64,000 nucleotides of DNA. Source: Prosapia bicincta. Its lineage: Eukaryota; Arthropoda; Insecta; Hemiptera; Cercopidae. This document shows, piece after piece, positions 1 to 11,231 of this stretch. The translations under genes and the position numbers were made by a program. How positions within the stretch are numbered: the stretch's first letter is position 1; each line of letters starts with the position of its first letter. The notes under the pieces were generated by a model. The model was not told the origin of the DNA, did not search any database, and was given only the letters and a program-made list of their open reading frames with translations. The stretch lies in assembly GCA_036971475.1 (NCBI GenBank), contig JBAIZL010000004.1, positions 72,916,393 to 72,980,392 on the forward strand, read 5' to 3'.

Positions 1-1045
1 AGAAAATCAATCAAAAAAATGATGCCTCTGAGTTCAATTTTTATTTGTGAAAAAGAGAGGAGTTTGTATAACATTTTGTTCAAGATGGTGTTGAACGTAC
101 TGATAGTCAGTCATTTTCAGCAAATAAAGGCTGGTTTGACTAGTTCAAACGACGGTTTTCTCTTCTCAATGTGAATATTGCTGGTGAATCAGCATCAGTA
201 GACCACAAAGCCCCTGCCAATTCATTTCCAACTTATTTTAAAAATCCTATTTCAGAGAAGAGCTACACAGTGAAACAAGTTTTTAATTTGGATGAGGGAG
301 AACTGTTTTAGAAAACAATGCCTTCACAAACTGTCTTATCTAAGGAGGAGAAACTGCTTTTGGTTCAAGGCAGAGAAGGATCGTTTGACTGTTCTGCTGT
401 TCTGTAATGCTAATGAAGTGATATAGTCTCGAGCACATGGAATTAACAGTGAAGATGTCAACAATTTTTTGAAATGAGGAAACCAAGATTTGACGGAAGA
501 AGAGCAGGGAAATTTATGTTTAGGGAAACAGTTTGTGGTAGCTGTTGCTGAAATTGAGACCTTTTTATAATGGGTATTTAAATTGAATCGAGAGCTGGAA
601 GAAGCACTATTGCCATATAAAGAAGTGTGTAATGTACTAGAACAAAATCTCGCACAAAGTAAAACAACAAGTTGTTAAAAATCAAATTAACCGTGTAAAG
701 ATTATTTGTCTAAAATTAGGTGTTTAAAAATTTAGTGGGTAGTGTTTAACAGTAAAGAATATGTGTGTCTCTGTGTAAGCATGTATATTTTATAGAATCT
801 TTAGGTGTTCAAATTAAAGGGAAACTTGGTACAAACGTAAAACAATAAAAATATGTATGTAATTGTGTAGTATGTAAACATACCACACTGTATTATAAGT
901 ATACAGTATAGGTGTAATAATGTTAACATTTTTATTGTGGAATGTAACTCTTTCCTTTCCTTACACTGTTGGTTTCAGTATTCGTGGTTTCACCATTCGC
1001 AGTAAGTTTTGGGAACATATACCGCGTGTACAACATCCTCAAAAC
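1..1045 (+). pseudogene. Decayed pogo/Tigger transposase, 3' part of element
   Basis: Plus-strand translation from about 110 to 620 follows the Tigger/CENP-B-like transposase order. A helix-turn-helix tail (SFSANKGWFD then FKRRFSL) comes first, then the start of the DDE domain (QVFNLDEGELF, family usual VFNADETGLF), then MPSQTVLSKEEK. Stops and frameshifts interrupt it, for example a TAG right after DEGELF, and the usual DETGL motif has become DEGEL. Around 960-1045 the run ttcgtggtttcaccattcgc followed by ggaacatataccgcg looks like the subterminal 3' end of Tigger elements. The element enters from outside the window, so its 5' end is not seen. It is a dead copy with no product expected. Family assignment is by motif recall, not by a search. 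Confidence 0.72.
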
Positions 1046-2502
1046 TGCAGTAAATGTTATGTAGGACAAACTAAAATGAAACTTAAATATTGATATAAGG
1101 AACATTTAAATACTTTCAAAGAGCCCTATATTTTGTAAATCTAATTTAACTACATATATAGGTATAAAATGATAGAATATACAAACAAGGGTCTAAAAAT
1201 TTATGTAGTAGAAAATATAAAAATACACAAACATAATATTAACAAACAATTGATAGGCGAAGAAATGTAGGTTATTAAATAATACTCAAAAACCTCTAAC
1301 CTTAATTATTTTAATTTTAACCTTATGTACATTTTGTAACCATTCTCAGTGGCATAACAACCAAGGCCGACTAATTGTACTTATAGTCTATCAAACTACT
1401 TACCACCACTTGTAACACATTGGACACTCCTCTTAAAGTATGTGGAGTGTCTCTCTTCTCGGATGAAAGCGAGAGTTACATCTCAACATATAAATAAAAT
1501 TAAAACTTATACTTATACACTATATCCTATTAAAAAAAATAATAAAAATAGTAACCTACTCAAAGTTTTCTAAAAATATAAATCATAATTTTAATTTAAA
1601 AGCAAATACAAAATTAAATTTCGGACATGGTCTATCAAAATTTAATAAAATCTCAGGATCATATGTATAAAATTTCAAAATTATTCAACAATTTATTGAT
1701 CCCAACATTCTTAATTAATTTGAGTTTATTAGCAACTAAATTATGACTAGTCTTAAGATTTGCCTAATCTTTGATATATCCCTTATATACTCTTTAAATC
1801 TTGTTGAAATGTTTTTTCTAGTCTGTTTAATATACTTTTTTTTCATAATCATTACAATTAACTTTGTAAATCCCTCATTTATCTAATGTTTCTATCTTAT
1901 ACTCTTGAAAACTATATTTCAGTAGTACAATATTTGAAGTAATTCCCAATACTGCTAACTAAATTGAACTACTTATCCCTATTTCCCCCCTGAATAGTCC
2001 TGATTATCACATATTTTATGTCCATACAAATTCAATGTAACATCAAATTCAATTTAGGTAGATTATAAAACAGATGCACACACTTGAGTATTTTCCTTTA
2101 CTATAGAGTGTACTGTTCTACAGTATACTATGGGTGTACTAACCTAACAAAAATTCTTATTTTTTTCTCTAGGCAGAATTTGAATTATCCAAATAAAAAA
2201 TAGAAATTAACAAATCTTTTTTATAGGGGATTGCAATACAATTTTTGAGGCAGGAAAGTGTTTTATTTGAATTATCCAAACTTTTGAATTATCTAGGTTT
2301 GAATTAACCACATCCCTCTGTATTATCCCAAAAATTTAAAATATTAAGGGAAGAATATTTATTGTCACAAAAACTTAGAATTCTCTCAAAATATATGATT
2401 TTAAGTTATAGAAGGCTATCTGAAATATTATTAATTGAAATTTTAATACTAAAAATAATCTAATGTGTTATATGAATGACTATTTGTAATTGATTACTGT
2501 AG
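1046..2502. other. AT-rich intronic DNA, few recognisable features
   Basis: No exon or coding relic was seen here. Because the next exon opens with a splice acceptor at 2501-2502, this stretch is probably intron of the plus-strand gene. The segment 2116-2322 has a Tigger-like flavour (repeated tttgaattatccaaa, right edge ending ccacatccctctgta) and may be a small non-autonomous element, but the left edge matches poorly. Confidence 0.4.
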
Positions 2503-2715
2503 CTGAAACCTGTACGGAGTTTGGAGAACTTCAGTTCTTCTGGATTGTCGATGAATCACAATCAAGCTAGTTCTTCAGATCTTTTTGGAAGTTCGCCATT
2601 TGTGTTAGGTGCTGTTGAGGGAAAAGACACTGAGGATAATATCTGCTTAATTCAGACACCTGATAAAAATATTCATCTACCTCCTCCTAAGACCAGCACC
2701 AAATCTAATTTAAGG
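2503..2715 (+). CDS. Penultimate coding exon of an unidentified host gene
   Basis: A 71-codon exon opens after the acceptor ttactgtag and closes at a donor GTAATG (2716). It reads LKPVRSLENFSSSG and continues to KSNLR in one frame, and both boundaries are phase 0. It joins in frame to the exon at 9923. The encoded segment is serine- and proline-rich and low in complexity (SSSDLFGSSPFVLG, HLPPPKTSTKSN), so it looks like a disordered tail rather than a folded domain. The 7.2-kb intron that follows has been invaded by a Tigger element and other repeats. I do not recognise the protein. Short DLF/FxL-type peptides recall clathrin-adaptor-binding tails, but that is inference only. Confidence 0.75.
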
Positions 2716-5139
2716 GTAATGTTATTTTTTTAATGTTTTTAGCTACAGAAGTTAAAGATAATGTTTATAAATTGCATTGGTTTCATGTTTTTGACAGAAA
2801 TATGTTTATGTACCTATTATTGTTTAAACATAGGAATCCCTTATCAAAATAAATAATATAAAAAGCAAAAATATAATAAAACCAATTTGTGAAGCAATAT
2901 TTGATGGAAATAAAAAATATTTTGAAACAAAAGTAGTACTTTGTATTAGGCTATGTAATATTTAGAAAAGTTAATGTTAAAAGGTAGAGACAAAAGTAAG
3001 CATGAAACAGAAGTCTAGCATTTGGTTTTTTTAAAGTTGATTAACTGATTATTTGAATTCCGTCACTCATTCAAGAGTCTCCTTGTATTACATTATTATA
3101 AAGTAACTAAATCAAAGACTGCCTATTTTGCCTAGTGCTTCAATTTTTATATAATTAATGGTGCCACTAGTATTTAATATTCTCTTATACATCCCTATAG
3201 ATATGACTTATATCCTACATAGATATAACTACTTTTCTCTACACTCGGACATATTTATCAACTGGCGTGCCTGTATTGTAAATCCTAAAAATTATTGGTA
3301 CTTTAAAAAAAAAATGTTTGTCATAAGGAAAGTGAATGGAATTATCTTATGCTTATGTTGGAAGTTCTCTTGATTTGATGTCTCACTGGTTTGACAATTT
3401 CTATTATCCAAATTCTAAAGGAATGTTAATGCAAAATTCTCAGTTCTAGTAAATTATATTTATTAAATTTTTTATTTTGATATTTTTAGTGCTTTGTATT
3501 TTCACAAAATTTTTATTATAATAAATTTGTCGAAATAGTTGAGCTGTTTTTTAAAAATTCCTTATGTTTTATCTAACAAAATTCCAACATTTTTATGATC
3601 TTCAGATCATCTGCATTACAACACAAAATTAAATCGCTTTACAACACTTTTCAAAAAAATAACACTTTCCTTAAAACAAATTATTTATCACTTACTTTAT
3701 AAAACAAACGCAACATCAAGAAACAATAAAATTTCAATAATGTCTTTTTGCCTTGGTTTTTCTGTTATCGTAATCATCTTTATTTCTAAAATTTTCATAA
3801 TGATTTTCAACACTTGATCTATGAAAATGTATATCTACATTCGTTTATAATACTATGTCTACTAACATTTCATTTTATTATTAATTTTGGCATTTTACTA
3901 ATATATATTTCTATTATAAATACTTTTTATTACTAAATAGTGTACTCTTAATAGTTACCTTTAATTACATTTTAGTCTCATACATTTCACCATTTTCTAA
4001 TATATACATACAATGAATTAAGTAGATGTAATAAGTGATGACATATTTACTAATATCCATCTTCTATTGTATAATTTTATTACACACGTGTCTTGTCACA
4101 TTTTATAATAAATAGTTTATTATTTCCCTTATTCATTTAAAAATAAGAATTAAATCCAAATGAATTTAGAATTCTATTGAGAATTAATTGAACCAGTGTT
4201 TTCTATACTAATCTATTTTATGAAATTATTATTTTTTAATGATAATTGATTACAATTAAATATCACAAATTAATGCACTTAAAGTTATGATAGTCAAAGT
4301 TACAAACAAAAAAATAGTTGCTTTGGTTTAGCTTTAATAAAACTGTATTTTTAGTGTTTTGAAGTGTGTGTATCTTGTTTGCTGTGTGTTTGTAAAAAAT
4401 CTATTTCCAGTTGAATATTTTCTGATTGCTACAGTTTTACGTCTCTTTGATTCATATGACATTTAATTTATTTCCTCTCGTGACTATTAGCTCCCTTGTT
4501 TATTTCTCAGCTTTTACACCCTGAGTTTTGATGTCTTCCTGTCCTGATTGATTCTTCATATGGACTTATCTTTAGGGTTTGATAGCATTATCTTTATAAA
4601 TTTTGTTGTGATCTAAATATTTTATATTATTAGATTTATCTGAACATTACACCATGGTAATTACATTTGTCATGTTTCAGGAAGCTCCTATCTACTTATG
4701 TTCTTGTTTAGGTTTACATGTAGATGAAAATGCATTGAATCCAATTATTATTAATATTCTTAATAATATAATATTAATATTCTTAATAATATAATATTAA
4801 TATTTTTAATAATATAATTAATGCGAAGCTAGAAATGTGAATTAAATTTTGTGCTATAATGTAGTGGGTTTGTTAAAATATTTTTTTAAAATAATAATTT
4901 ATCTCTCTGAGAATATTTATTTCCTTATCTATCCAACCCCGTTTTTTAGGAATCTGTGTAAACCCTTTTTTTACATGCTGTAAATGTATCATTTTTTATG
5001 CTTTCTTCATTCAGCCTTTAATAATTTCCATTGTCCCCTTGTCTTTATGTTGGTTTTTGGACACTATATATATTAGAGAAGCCTTCTCTTATCTTTAATA
5101 ATGACATTAAAGTTCTATGCTCTTCAGGTGGTTTCTGTT
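2716..5139 (+). other. Intron, AT-rich, no gene seen
   Basis: This is the first third of the intron between the two exons. Apart from the small tandem repeat at 4751 I see no coding relic or structured element that I can defend. Confidence 0.5.
4751..4819. repeat. Three tandem copies of a 23-bp AT repeat
   Basis: The unit ttaatattcttaataatata plus ata occurs three times head to tail. The third copy has a C to T change. This is a simple minisatellite inside the intron. Confidence 0.85.
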
Positions 5140-5480
5140 GTTTCCCAAAATGTGTTGAAAGTTGACAGATTATCTTCTTTTATGATGGAAGAGTCATCTT
5201 CATATTGAAGTCAAATTCATTAGGATAGTTATTATTTTCATAAAATGTTTCGCCTTTGGTACTTTTCAGTCTTCAACTTTTTATTTATTCACTTTAACAT
5301 TAGTTTATGACTATCTGAACTTTAAGAAAACACTGATGAAGATCGCCACATAGGGATCGAAAACGTTCTGTCTCAGTAAGTTTTTACAAATTTACAAAAG
5401 TTAAAGTTCAGATAGTCATAAACTAATGTTAAAGTGATTAATTAACATAATGGACTACAAAATTCAAGAGTTCTGCAACT
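5140..5480 (+). mobile_element. Solo Penelope-like element terminal repeat (pLTR)
   Basis: This segment matches the minus strand of 55490-55820 almost throughout. That includes the stretches gttgacagattatcttcttt, ggtacttttcagtc and the closing atggactacaaaattcaaga. The second locus lies directly behind a Penelope-type GIY-YIG reading frame, so both are read as PLE terminal repeats. Two 34-bp arms (5290-5323 and 5403-5436, beginning cactttaacattagtttatg) are inverted copies of each other and enclose a hammerhead motif. No reverse transcriptase lies next to this copy, so it is a solo or truncated insertion in the host intron. Confidence 0.7.
5328..5374 (+). ncRNA. Hammerhead ribozyme motif (type I), damaged stem I
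   Basis: The core CUGAUGA is at 5333-5339. Stem II is GAUC (5341-5344) pairing with GAUC (5355-5358). The second core GAAA is at 5359-5362, overlapping a self-complementary AACGUU (5362-5367). Predicted cleavage is after C5368. Stem I should pair ...ACA with UGU..., but a G to A change (AAAACA here, AAGACA in the copy at 55.6 kb) cuts it to three pairs, so activity is doubtful. The motif lies inside the inverted arms of the PLE terminal repeat. Confidence 0.6.
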
Positions 5481-5514
5481 TTTTACTGTGATGCTTTCTT
5501 TTTCTGTATTTCTA

Positions 5515-5770
5515 CCAAATATATATCCAAATATATTACCAAGAATCATTGTTTGAACCCTTCCATATCTTTTACTTCTTTCTGGATGGATTCCCACCAT
5601 TATTTTCCTTCGTTTATGGGCATAGCAGTAAGGCCATAATTTTTCAAAAACGTCTATCTTTTCTTAAGTTCCAGATCCTTTTTAATATGCCCATATAATG
5701 TACCTATCCAACTCTTTCATAAATTCTATTATATTCATTGCCCCCTTATTTTAAGTAGTTTCCTACTGCT
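5515..5770 (-). pseudogene. Possible decayed retroelement coding fragment
   Basis: The minus strand shows an open-looking run including KLWPYCYAHKRRKIMVG and then HPERSKRYGRVQ, with frame breaks upstream (LDRYIIWAY, stop, KGSGT). The amino-acid mix looks like real coding sequence, unlike its surroundings. It abuts the PLE terminal repeat but faces the other way. I cannot assign a family. Confidence 0.3.
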
Positions 5771-6550
5771 TTCTGCTTTGTTTCCTAAGAAACCCTCTTG
5801 CAATGTTTTTATCTTCTCATACTGCTTCCCTTTTTTTTAAAAAATTATATATTTCCTACTTTCCATATATGATAACATATTCAATGCAACCTCTTAAAGG
5901 TGTCACACTTAAGGCTTGCTGAAAAAAACAGATCTGTCTTTAAATTTAGTATAACTTCAGCACAAGAGTTGATTAGATATTGTTATTCATTGTTAAACAT
6001 AACATGCTGATACAAGTTTATGTTTCATTTAAATTTCACCCTGTGTATATAAATTGGTTTGAAATGTATCATAGATTTTTGTTTTTGTTTGTATAAAGGT
6101 TAGATCACCAGTTAGTTACAGGCATCTTGTTGGAATTTCACTCATACAGAGTAAAAGTCAAGTACCCTTGAATTTATACTTGTGTAAATAATACAAACTA
6201 ATAGCTTCAATATGTAGACAGACGAAACTTATTGATTGGTTTCTTTTTTTTAAAATTACATTTAAAAATAGTCATGTTGTACGCCATACTGGAAGTAAAT
6301 GTATGGCTCAGATATTGAAGTAATCTCAAATCAGTTGTTATAGAGAACTTACTGTTCCAGAAATAAAATATTTTAACGATTCAACAGACATATAGGACTA
6401 AACAGACTCCATCATTGTTGGATGGTGATAAGTTATAAACTCATTTGGACCTCACATAGAGGTGATAGATTAGTATTTTATTGATATGCTAAACTTTTTT
6501 GAATAAATTAATGAAAAAACTGATAATGTGACAGTTTTCAAAAGTTAAAT

Positions 6551-6593
6551 GTTTTTTTTTTCAATTACACTTCTTCCAATGGTTCTCACAGTA
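6551..6593 (-). pseudogene. LINE 3' end with A-tail, split from 9022-9235
   Basis: Read on the minus strand, this short piece continues the reading frame of the LINE tail at 9022-9235 when the intervening Tigger and one TA copy are ignored. The frame runs AKFSTV across the junction, then RTIGRSVIE, then a run of A. That A-run (T-run at 6552-6561 on plus) looks like a LINE poly(A) tail. Confidence 0.5.
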
Positions 6594-9021
6594 CAGTCTC
6601 ACTAATCCGGACTTGATGAGACCGGACCCTGTCCGGATCAACGAAAGTCCGAATTAGACGGAAAAAGCCAAAGAAATGCATACAATATGTGTTTTAAGCG
6701 GGGAAACATATTGAAATTGTAGTTTTAGTGAAATTGAGGCCTAAATATAGCTCATAGTACAGTATTTCATAGCTTATTTAGCAAAAAATTATGTAATTGT
6801 AACAGAAAAAGGTATGACATGAATAAATATCAAAGCATCTTTCTCGTTGAATAAATGTATTCACATAAAATTATTTACACTATACTGTATAAACGCACAA
6901 AAAACTCAAACAAAAATGAAACTGAAAAAAATAAACTTCAAAAAACTTAGTGAAAAAAAGTTCGTAATTTTTTTTTGTTTTAACTATGAATGACGTCGTT
7001 TCACAGTACGATCTCGTAGGCGTTTCAAGGTCAGTAGATGTATCAGTTTGTTTCTCAAAGTAGGTCATCAACCCCTCCAGCATTGCAGCCGCCCCATCAT
7101 GAATTGGGCTGACCGGTTCGTCTGTGTAGTCTTCCTCTTCCGAGCTGTCATTTTCTGTGTTTGCAGTGCACACCGCGACGATTGAGCACTTGATAACCAA
7201 TGTCATTATCACTGATAATCCGGAAACATCAGTGTCTTTCTCAACTCAGCCCAACCCTCCAATTGTTGAAAAATCTGAACAAATTCCGCGTCGTCATTAC
7301 TAGGTTGGCTGTCCGTATTTTCACTTTCCTGTGGCATTTCAGGCCACAATTTTTTCCAGTTTTTTTGGAGTGTAGACGGTTGAATTTCCTCTCACGATTC
7401 TGCAGCCATATAAGTGACATCCTTTATAGTCACTTTTTTAATAATTTTAATAAATTGTGTAGCTGGATCTGCTTCTTGTTGTTACAAAAGCGATAAAATT
7501 AACTTTTTCCTATATCGCCATTTTATATCCTCTATCACACCTTGGTCCATCGGCTGAATGAGAGCCGTGACGTTAGGAGGAAGAAATTTAACAAAAATGT
7601 CACCATAATGCAATTCTTCATTTGGGTGGCATGGGACATTATCAATTAGTAAAACCGCTTTTCGAGGGAGTTTTTTCTCTTTTAAAAACTTTTCTGTTGT
7701 TGGAACAAAGTTTTCAAAAAACTTCAGTCCTTAAAAATTTGACAGTTCATCCACACTGATTTTTGGAACTTGTATTGGGCCGGTAGAACACTTAAATTTA
7801 CAATTGAAAAACCCTAGGCTTTGCGGATTTCCCTATCACCAAAGTGGAAATTTTAGATCGCCAGAAGCATTACTGCAGGGCAGCAAAGTCATACATTCTT
7901 TCTTAACTTTATGGCCTTTGCTACTGAATCTAATTTGGATGCTAAAGTTTTTTGGGAATATTTTATAATTTAATCCAGTTTCGTCAGCATTGAACACCTT
8001 GACAAGGTGGTAAGTTTTAATCTCTGAGAAACTTGCCAAATTTGTCTTTGAATTTTTCACTGGCATCACTGTCACCTGACAAAATTTCACCACTTATTCC
8101 GAGTTAACGAATGCCGTGTCGTTCCTTCCACCGTGACAGCCAACCCACACTGGCAGTAAAATTAGGGCCTCCTTTTAACTTTTCATTCAGCTTCAGCGCG
8201 ATCGTTTGCAAATTTACACCCGATAATGGAATAGCCTGTTTCCGTTGTTGGCAAAACCAAACATACAAAGCATCATCTTAGGTTTAATTTTTTGGTTTTT
8301 TCAAAGTGCTTCTGCCGCATAAACTGTCTTTACTAACCATTTTTGCAAACAAATCTTCAATTTTCTGTCGCTTTTTCTCCAGTCGGAAACAGTTTGTTTT
8401 CCCACGCCTAACTCTTTTGCAATTTTAGTAAGCGATTCACCTCCATCAATACGAAATAAAGCTTGGAGTTTTTATTCCATTGTCACTGTCACTGACTGAC
8501 GTTTAGTCGCCATTTTCACTGAACACTGAACGAGACGTAAATAAAAAACACAGATCAATATCGCATTAGAATTAAATGACAACCGAACAGAAATCTTGCG
8601 AGAAGCAGTGAAGGTGGCATCCGTCCAACAACACAACTGACCTGATGCCAGACGGATAGACTGTCTATCCGTTTAGTCAGCGGTCCTTTATCTTTCGTTT
8701 ATCGCAAGATGTCTCTGATGTCACGTGCGTTGTAGTGTTGGGAGATCTAATGTGAATATATTTTTTCAAAGACGTTTTTCCTACTTTAATAGGCAAAAGA
8801 AACAAATAATATGGTAAATTCATATTTTAATGAATAAATTATATTGTTTATTAGAGTAGGAAATCCCCTTTGAAAAATAACAAATATAGACGTATAAAAA
8901 TAAATATTTTTGTGGACGACAGACTGATTGTGCATTGTAAAATACTATAACTAAACAAAAATTTTGGGCCGTCCGGATTAGCCGGACGTCCGGATCATCG
9001 GAGACCGGATTTGCAAGACTG
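6594..9021 (-). mobile_element. pogo/Tigger DNA transposon, 2.4 kb, TA target duplication
   Basis: The element starts CAGTCTCACTAATCCGGAC and ends with the inverted form of CAGTCTTGCAAATCCGG. It is flanked on both sides by TA (6592-6593 and 9022-9023), the target-site duplication of the Tc1/mariner/pogo superfamily. Subterminal GTCCGGAT motifs repeat at both ends. The transposase relic inside runs on the minus strand. Length and layout fit a nearly full-length Tigger. It interrupts a LINE tail of the same strand, which dates it later than that LINE. Confidence 0.9.
6930..8513 (-). pseudogene. Tigger transposase with CENP-B-type HTH, DDE domain and PIP-box tail
   Basis: The start ATG is at 8513-8511 (MATKRQSVTV). 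It leads into a helix-turn-helix with LTKIAKELGVGKQTVSDW, then GWLSRWKERHGIR. The DDE part follows with VFNADETGLNYKIF (8093-7836 region), later LIDNVPCHPNEEL and FLPPNVTALIQPMDQGVI. Near the C-terminus KQKKITNFF (6980-6954) fits the PCNA-interacting consensus QxxIxxFF, and pogo-family transposases are known to bind PCNA through such a tail. At least one early TAA and several frameshifts break the frame, so no full protein can be made. The DETGL and DN acidic residues are still visible. It would have cut and pasted its own element in the nucleus. Confidence 0.88.
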
Positions 9022-9235
9022 TACTGAACTTGGCTTATGTCATTAGAGATCTTGCCTCCCAATACAATCCAGGTAAGTCCCTTCGTTGTTGTATTTCCTT
9101 ATCTAGTCCACTGCAGACCAGAAGGTGGTCCTTGTCCATAATAGATGTTGGTATGCACATATTGTGCATCTGTTGGATTCTAATATTTACATTCTGCTGC
9201 GACAGTCATGCCCTGTGGTCAGTCTGAAGTTAACA
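9022..9235 (-). pseudogene. LINE tail (RNase H/zinc-knuckle end) fragment
   Basis: The minus strand reads TTGHDCRSRM, then CTIC, then MDKDHLLVCSGLDKEI and LPGLYWEARSLM. This resembles the C-terminal tail of non-LTR retrotransposon proteins, where TGHDxL, CxxC and DHLLxCP motifs precede a YWEARRxM-like end. Frames shift at least once. The Tigger at 6594-9021 sits inside it and the rest of the tail is at 6551-6593. Confidence 0.5.
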
Positions 9236-9922
9236 ACAGATGTTTTTGTTTGCTCTATTTTAAGCTTAAGTGTCACCTGGGTAGTGCTAGAAGATCAACA
9301 ATGTTGGCAAAAGCCTCCCAAAGTTTTTTCAATTACAAAATAATGTTTATTTATACCCCTGATATAGAACACTACCGTACTTGGGAAAAGGTCGTACAAC
9401 TTTGATATTCAACAGTATGTAAAGTTATACAACACAAAGACTTAAGTGAAACAAATGTTTTAAATGTTAAGGACTCATGTTTCATAACAAGAAGTTCCTG
9501 ATAGAAATATTTATTATATAATTTTTCACCTCAGAAAATGGCAAAGTTAATTACGTATTTGTTATTTTGAAATATATTTTGTTGGAAACTCATATGGCCA
9601 TGAAAAAATAGAATTAAGATACAACAGTTTAGTATAAATGATTTATTACTACTCCATTAGACATGTTTAATCCTCTTGGTCTATAGACTAGCCTCACCTA
9701 CTAAGGTAGGATCTGGTGTTCCTCATGGCAACAGAGTTAAACAATAAACTACTACATTCAACATCCTAAACCTAGCCAAAAACGTTTGTGGCATTATACA
9801 TGCTCTAAATAGCACCTGTAATTTTGCAAAAGATTATACAACCTTTTAAAATGTATTTTGTAAATTTGTTATTAACAAATTGATTAATTTATTTTCTATA
9901 AAATGTATTGTTTTACTTTCAG
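9236..9922 (+). other. End of the large intron, acceptor at 9921-9922
   Basis: No coding relic was seen. The intron ends with a T-rich run and the acceptor ttttactttcag directly before the terminal exon. Confidence 0.55.
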
Positions 9923-10306
9923 GTGGAAGAACGAGATTTAATAAGGTTAGACTCAGTTCCTAGTATAAATGATTTTGATCCATTATTATCAAAAAATCAT
10001 GATGATAAGGAAAAGATTAAAAGGCCAGAACTTTCAAGAGGATTAAGCTTAACAAATCCTTTATATCCATATTTTACCCCTTCATTTACGTCTCAATCTC
10101 ATGATCCAGTTAATGTCCCTTCAACTACAACCACAACTTGTAGAGATCTAGATTTGCTAAAGGAATATGGTTTGGATTTTAATAGTTTAAGTGTGCATTC
10201 TTCTCCTCCTAGAGCTACAATAGACTTTGCTAGCCTTTCTCTAACACCTTCACCAACACCAGCAACTAGCCAGCACAAACAATTAAATTGGACAACGTTT
10301 GATTAA
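9923..10306 (+). CDS. Terminal coding exon of the same unidentified host gene
   Basis: After the acceptor at 9921-9922 a 127-codon frame runs to TAA at 10304-10306, phase 0 with the exon ending at 2715. It starts VEERDLIRLDSVPSINDFDP and ends NWTTFD. The tail is rich in serine, threonine and proline with no folded domain visible. Three short acidic-hydrophobic peptides stand out: FDPLL, DLDLLKEYGLDF and the C-terminal WTTFD. Such peptides are typical of proteins that bind endocytic adaptors. DENN-domain proteins such as connecdenn carry tails of this style, but I cannot show that this is one. The upstream exons lie left of the window. Confidence 0.8.
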   Translation: MEERDLIRLDSVPSINDFDPLLSKNHDDKEKIKRPELSRGLSLTNPLYPYFTPSFTSQSHDPVNVPSTTTTTCRDLDLLKEYGLDFNSLSVHSSPPRATIDFASLSLTPSPTPATSQHKQLNWTTFD

Positions 10307-10338
10307 CAAAAATTGGAGTTAGGGTTCTCAATTTTTAG

Positions 10339-10344
10339 AATAAA
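10339..10344 (+). promoter_or_regulatory. Candidate poly(A) signal AATAAA
   Basis: The hexamer lies 33 bases after the stop codon and is the nearest canonical signal. Further AATAAA copies near 10580 could serve a longer 3' UTR that would include the (TA)n tract. Confidence 0.45.
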
Positions 10345-10364
10345 ATATTATTTAAAATTTTATG

Positions 10365-10370
<6 letters not shown>

Positions 10371-10433
<63 letters not shown>
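10371..10433. repeat. (TA)n microsatellite, about 31 units
   Basis: An uninterrupted TA run lies just downstream of the host stop codon, so it may be transcribed as part of the 3' UTR. Confidence 0.95.
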
Positions 10434-10436
<3 letters not shown>

Positions 10437-11231
10437 AGTGTGTGTTTTCGATAAGTATACCTGTTTTCCATGTTTCATACAACCTAACCTAAATTTTGTA
10501 ATTTTTTACGTATTTAAAAAAATTTCATTTAGTTATGCAGATCGTTTTTATTTTGTAGAAATTATGTTCAATTGTTTTAAAATAAATAAATTTTTTATTT
10601 ATTAATTTGCATTTCCTGTAAAATTTCAGTTTAAAAAAATACCGGTGTACAATTTAAGAAAACATGTATTATTGTATGTAAAATTTCTACAACAGATTTT
10701 TTTTTCGTTGACACCAAAGACTAAAATATAACAGAAATTTCAATATTTTAAATTTTTACAATTTTTGTATTATAAAACTATATTAATGTACCTTGAAAAA
10801 TTTATTATTGTATATTTAAAAATATTGTGTAAATATTTATAAATTTTGTAAAGTGGTTAAAATATTAAATAATTCCTAGAACGTGCTGTTGCTAATAATT
10901 ATATTGTTTTTTATAGTATTGTTAGAACTAGTCAAGTGGTAAGAAATTATTTTAATTTTTGTTTTCTGGTACATGGTTTTAGTTCATTTTAGATATTAAT
11001 AAAATTATGTTGAAAGTATATATGTAGATGCTCAAACAAGGTAACTAAATATAAATATTGAATAAAATATTTGGTTTGTTTTAAAAGAAATTTATCTGTA
11101 ATGTATATTATTAAATTTGTATAAAATGTATATTAGTAATGTATATTTTATATAATATATTTTGAATATAACTTAATAGACATTTAAATGTAAAATATTG
11201 ACTCATAGTGTAGGTTAAGTGGTAGACCAAA
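10434..11231. other. AT-rich 3' flank, nothing recognised
   Basis: This is possible long 3' UTR and intergenic DNA. No exon, RNA gene or transposon end was seen. Confidence 0.4.

Noticed and set aside
7200..7496. 98-codon plus-strand frame inside the Tigger
   Set aside because: It lies opposite the transposase relic and has no features of its own.
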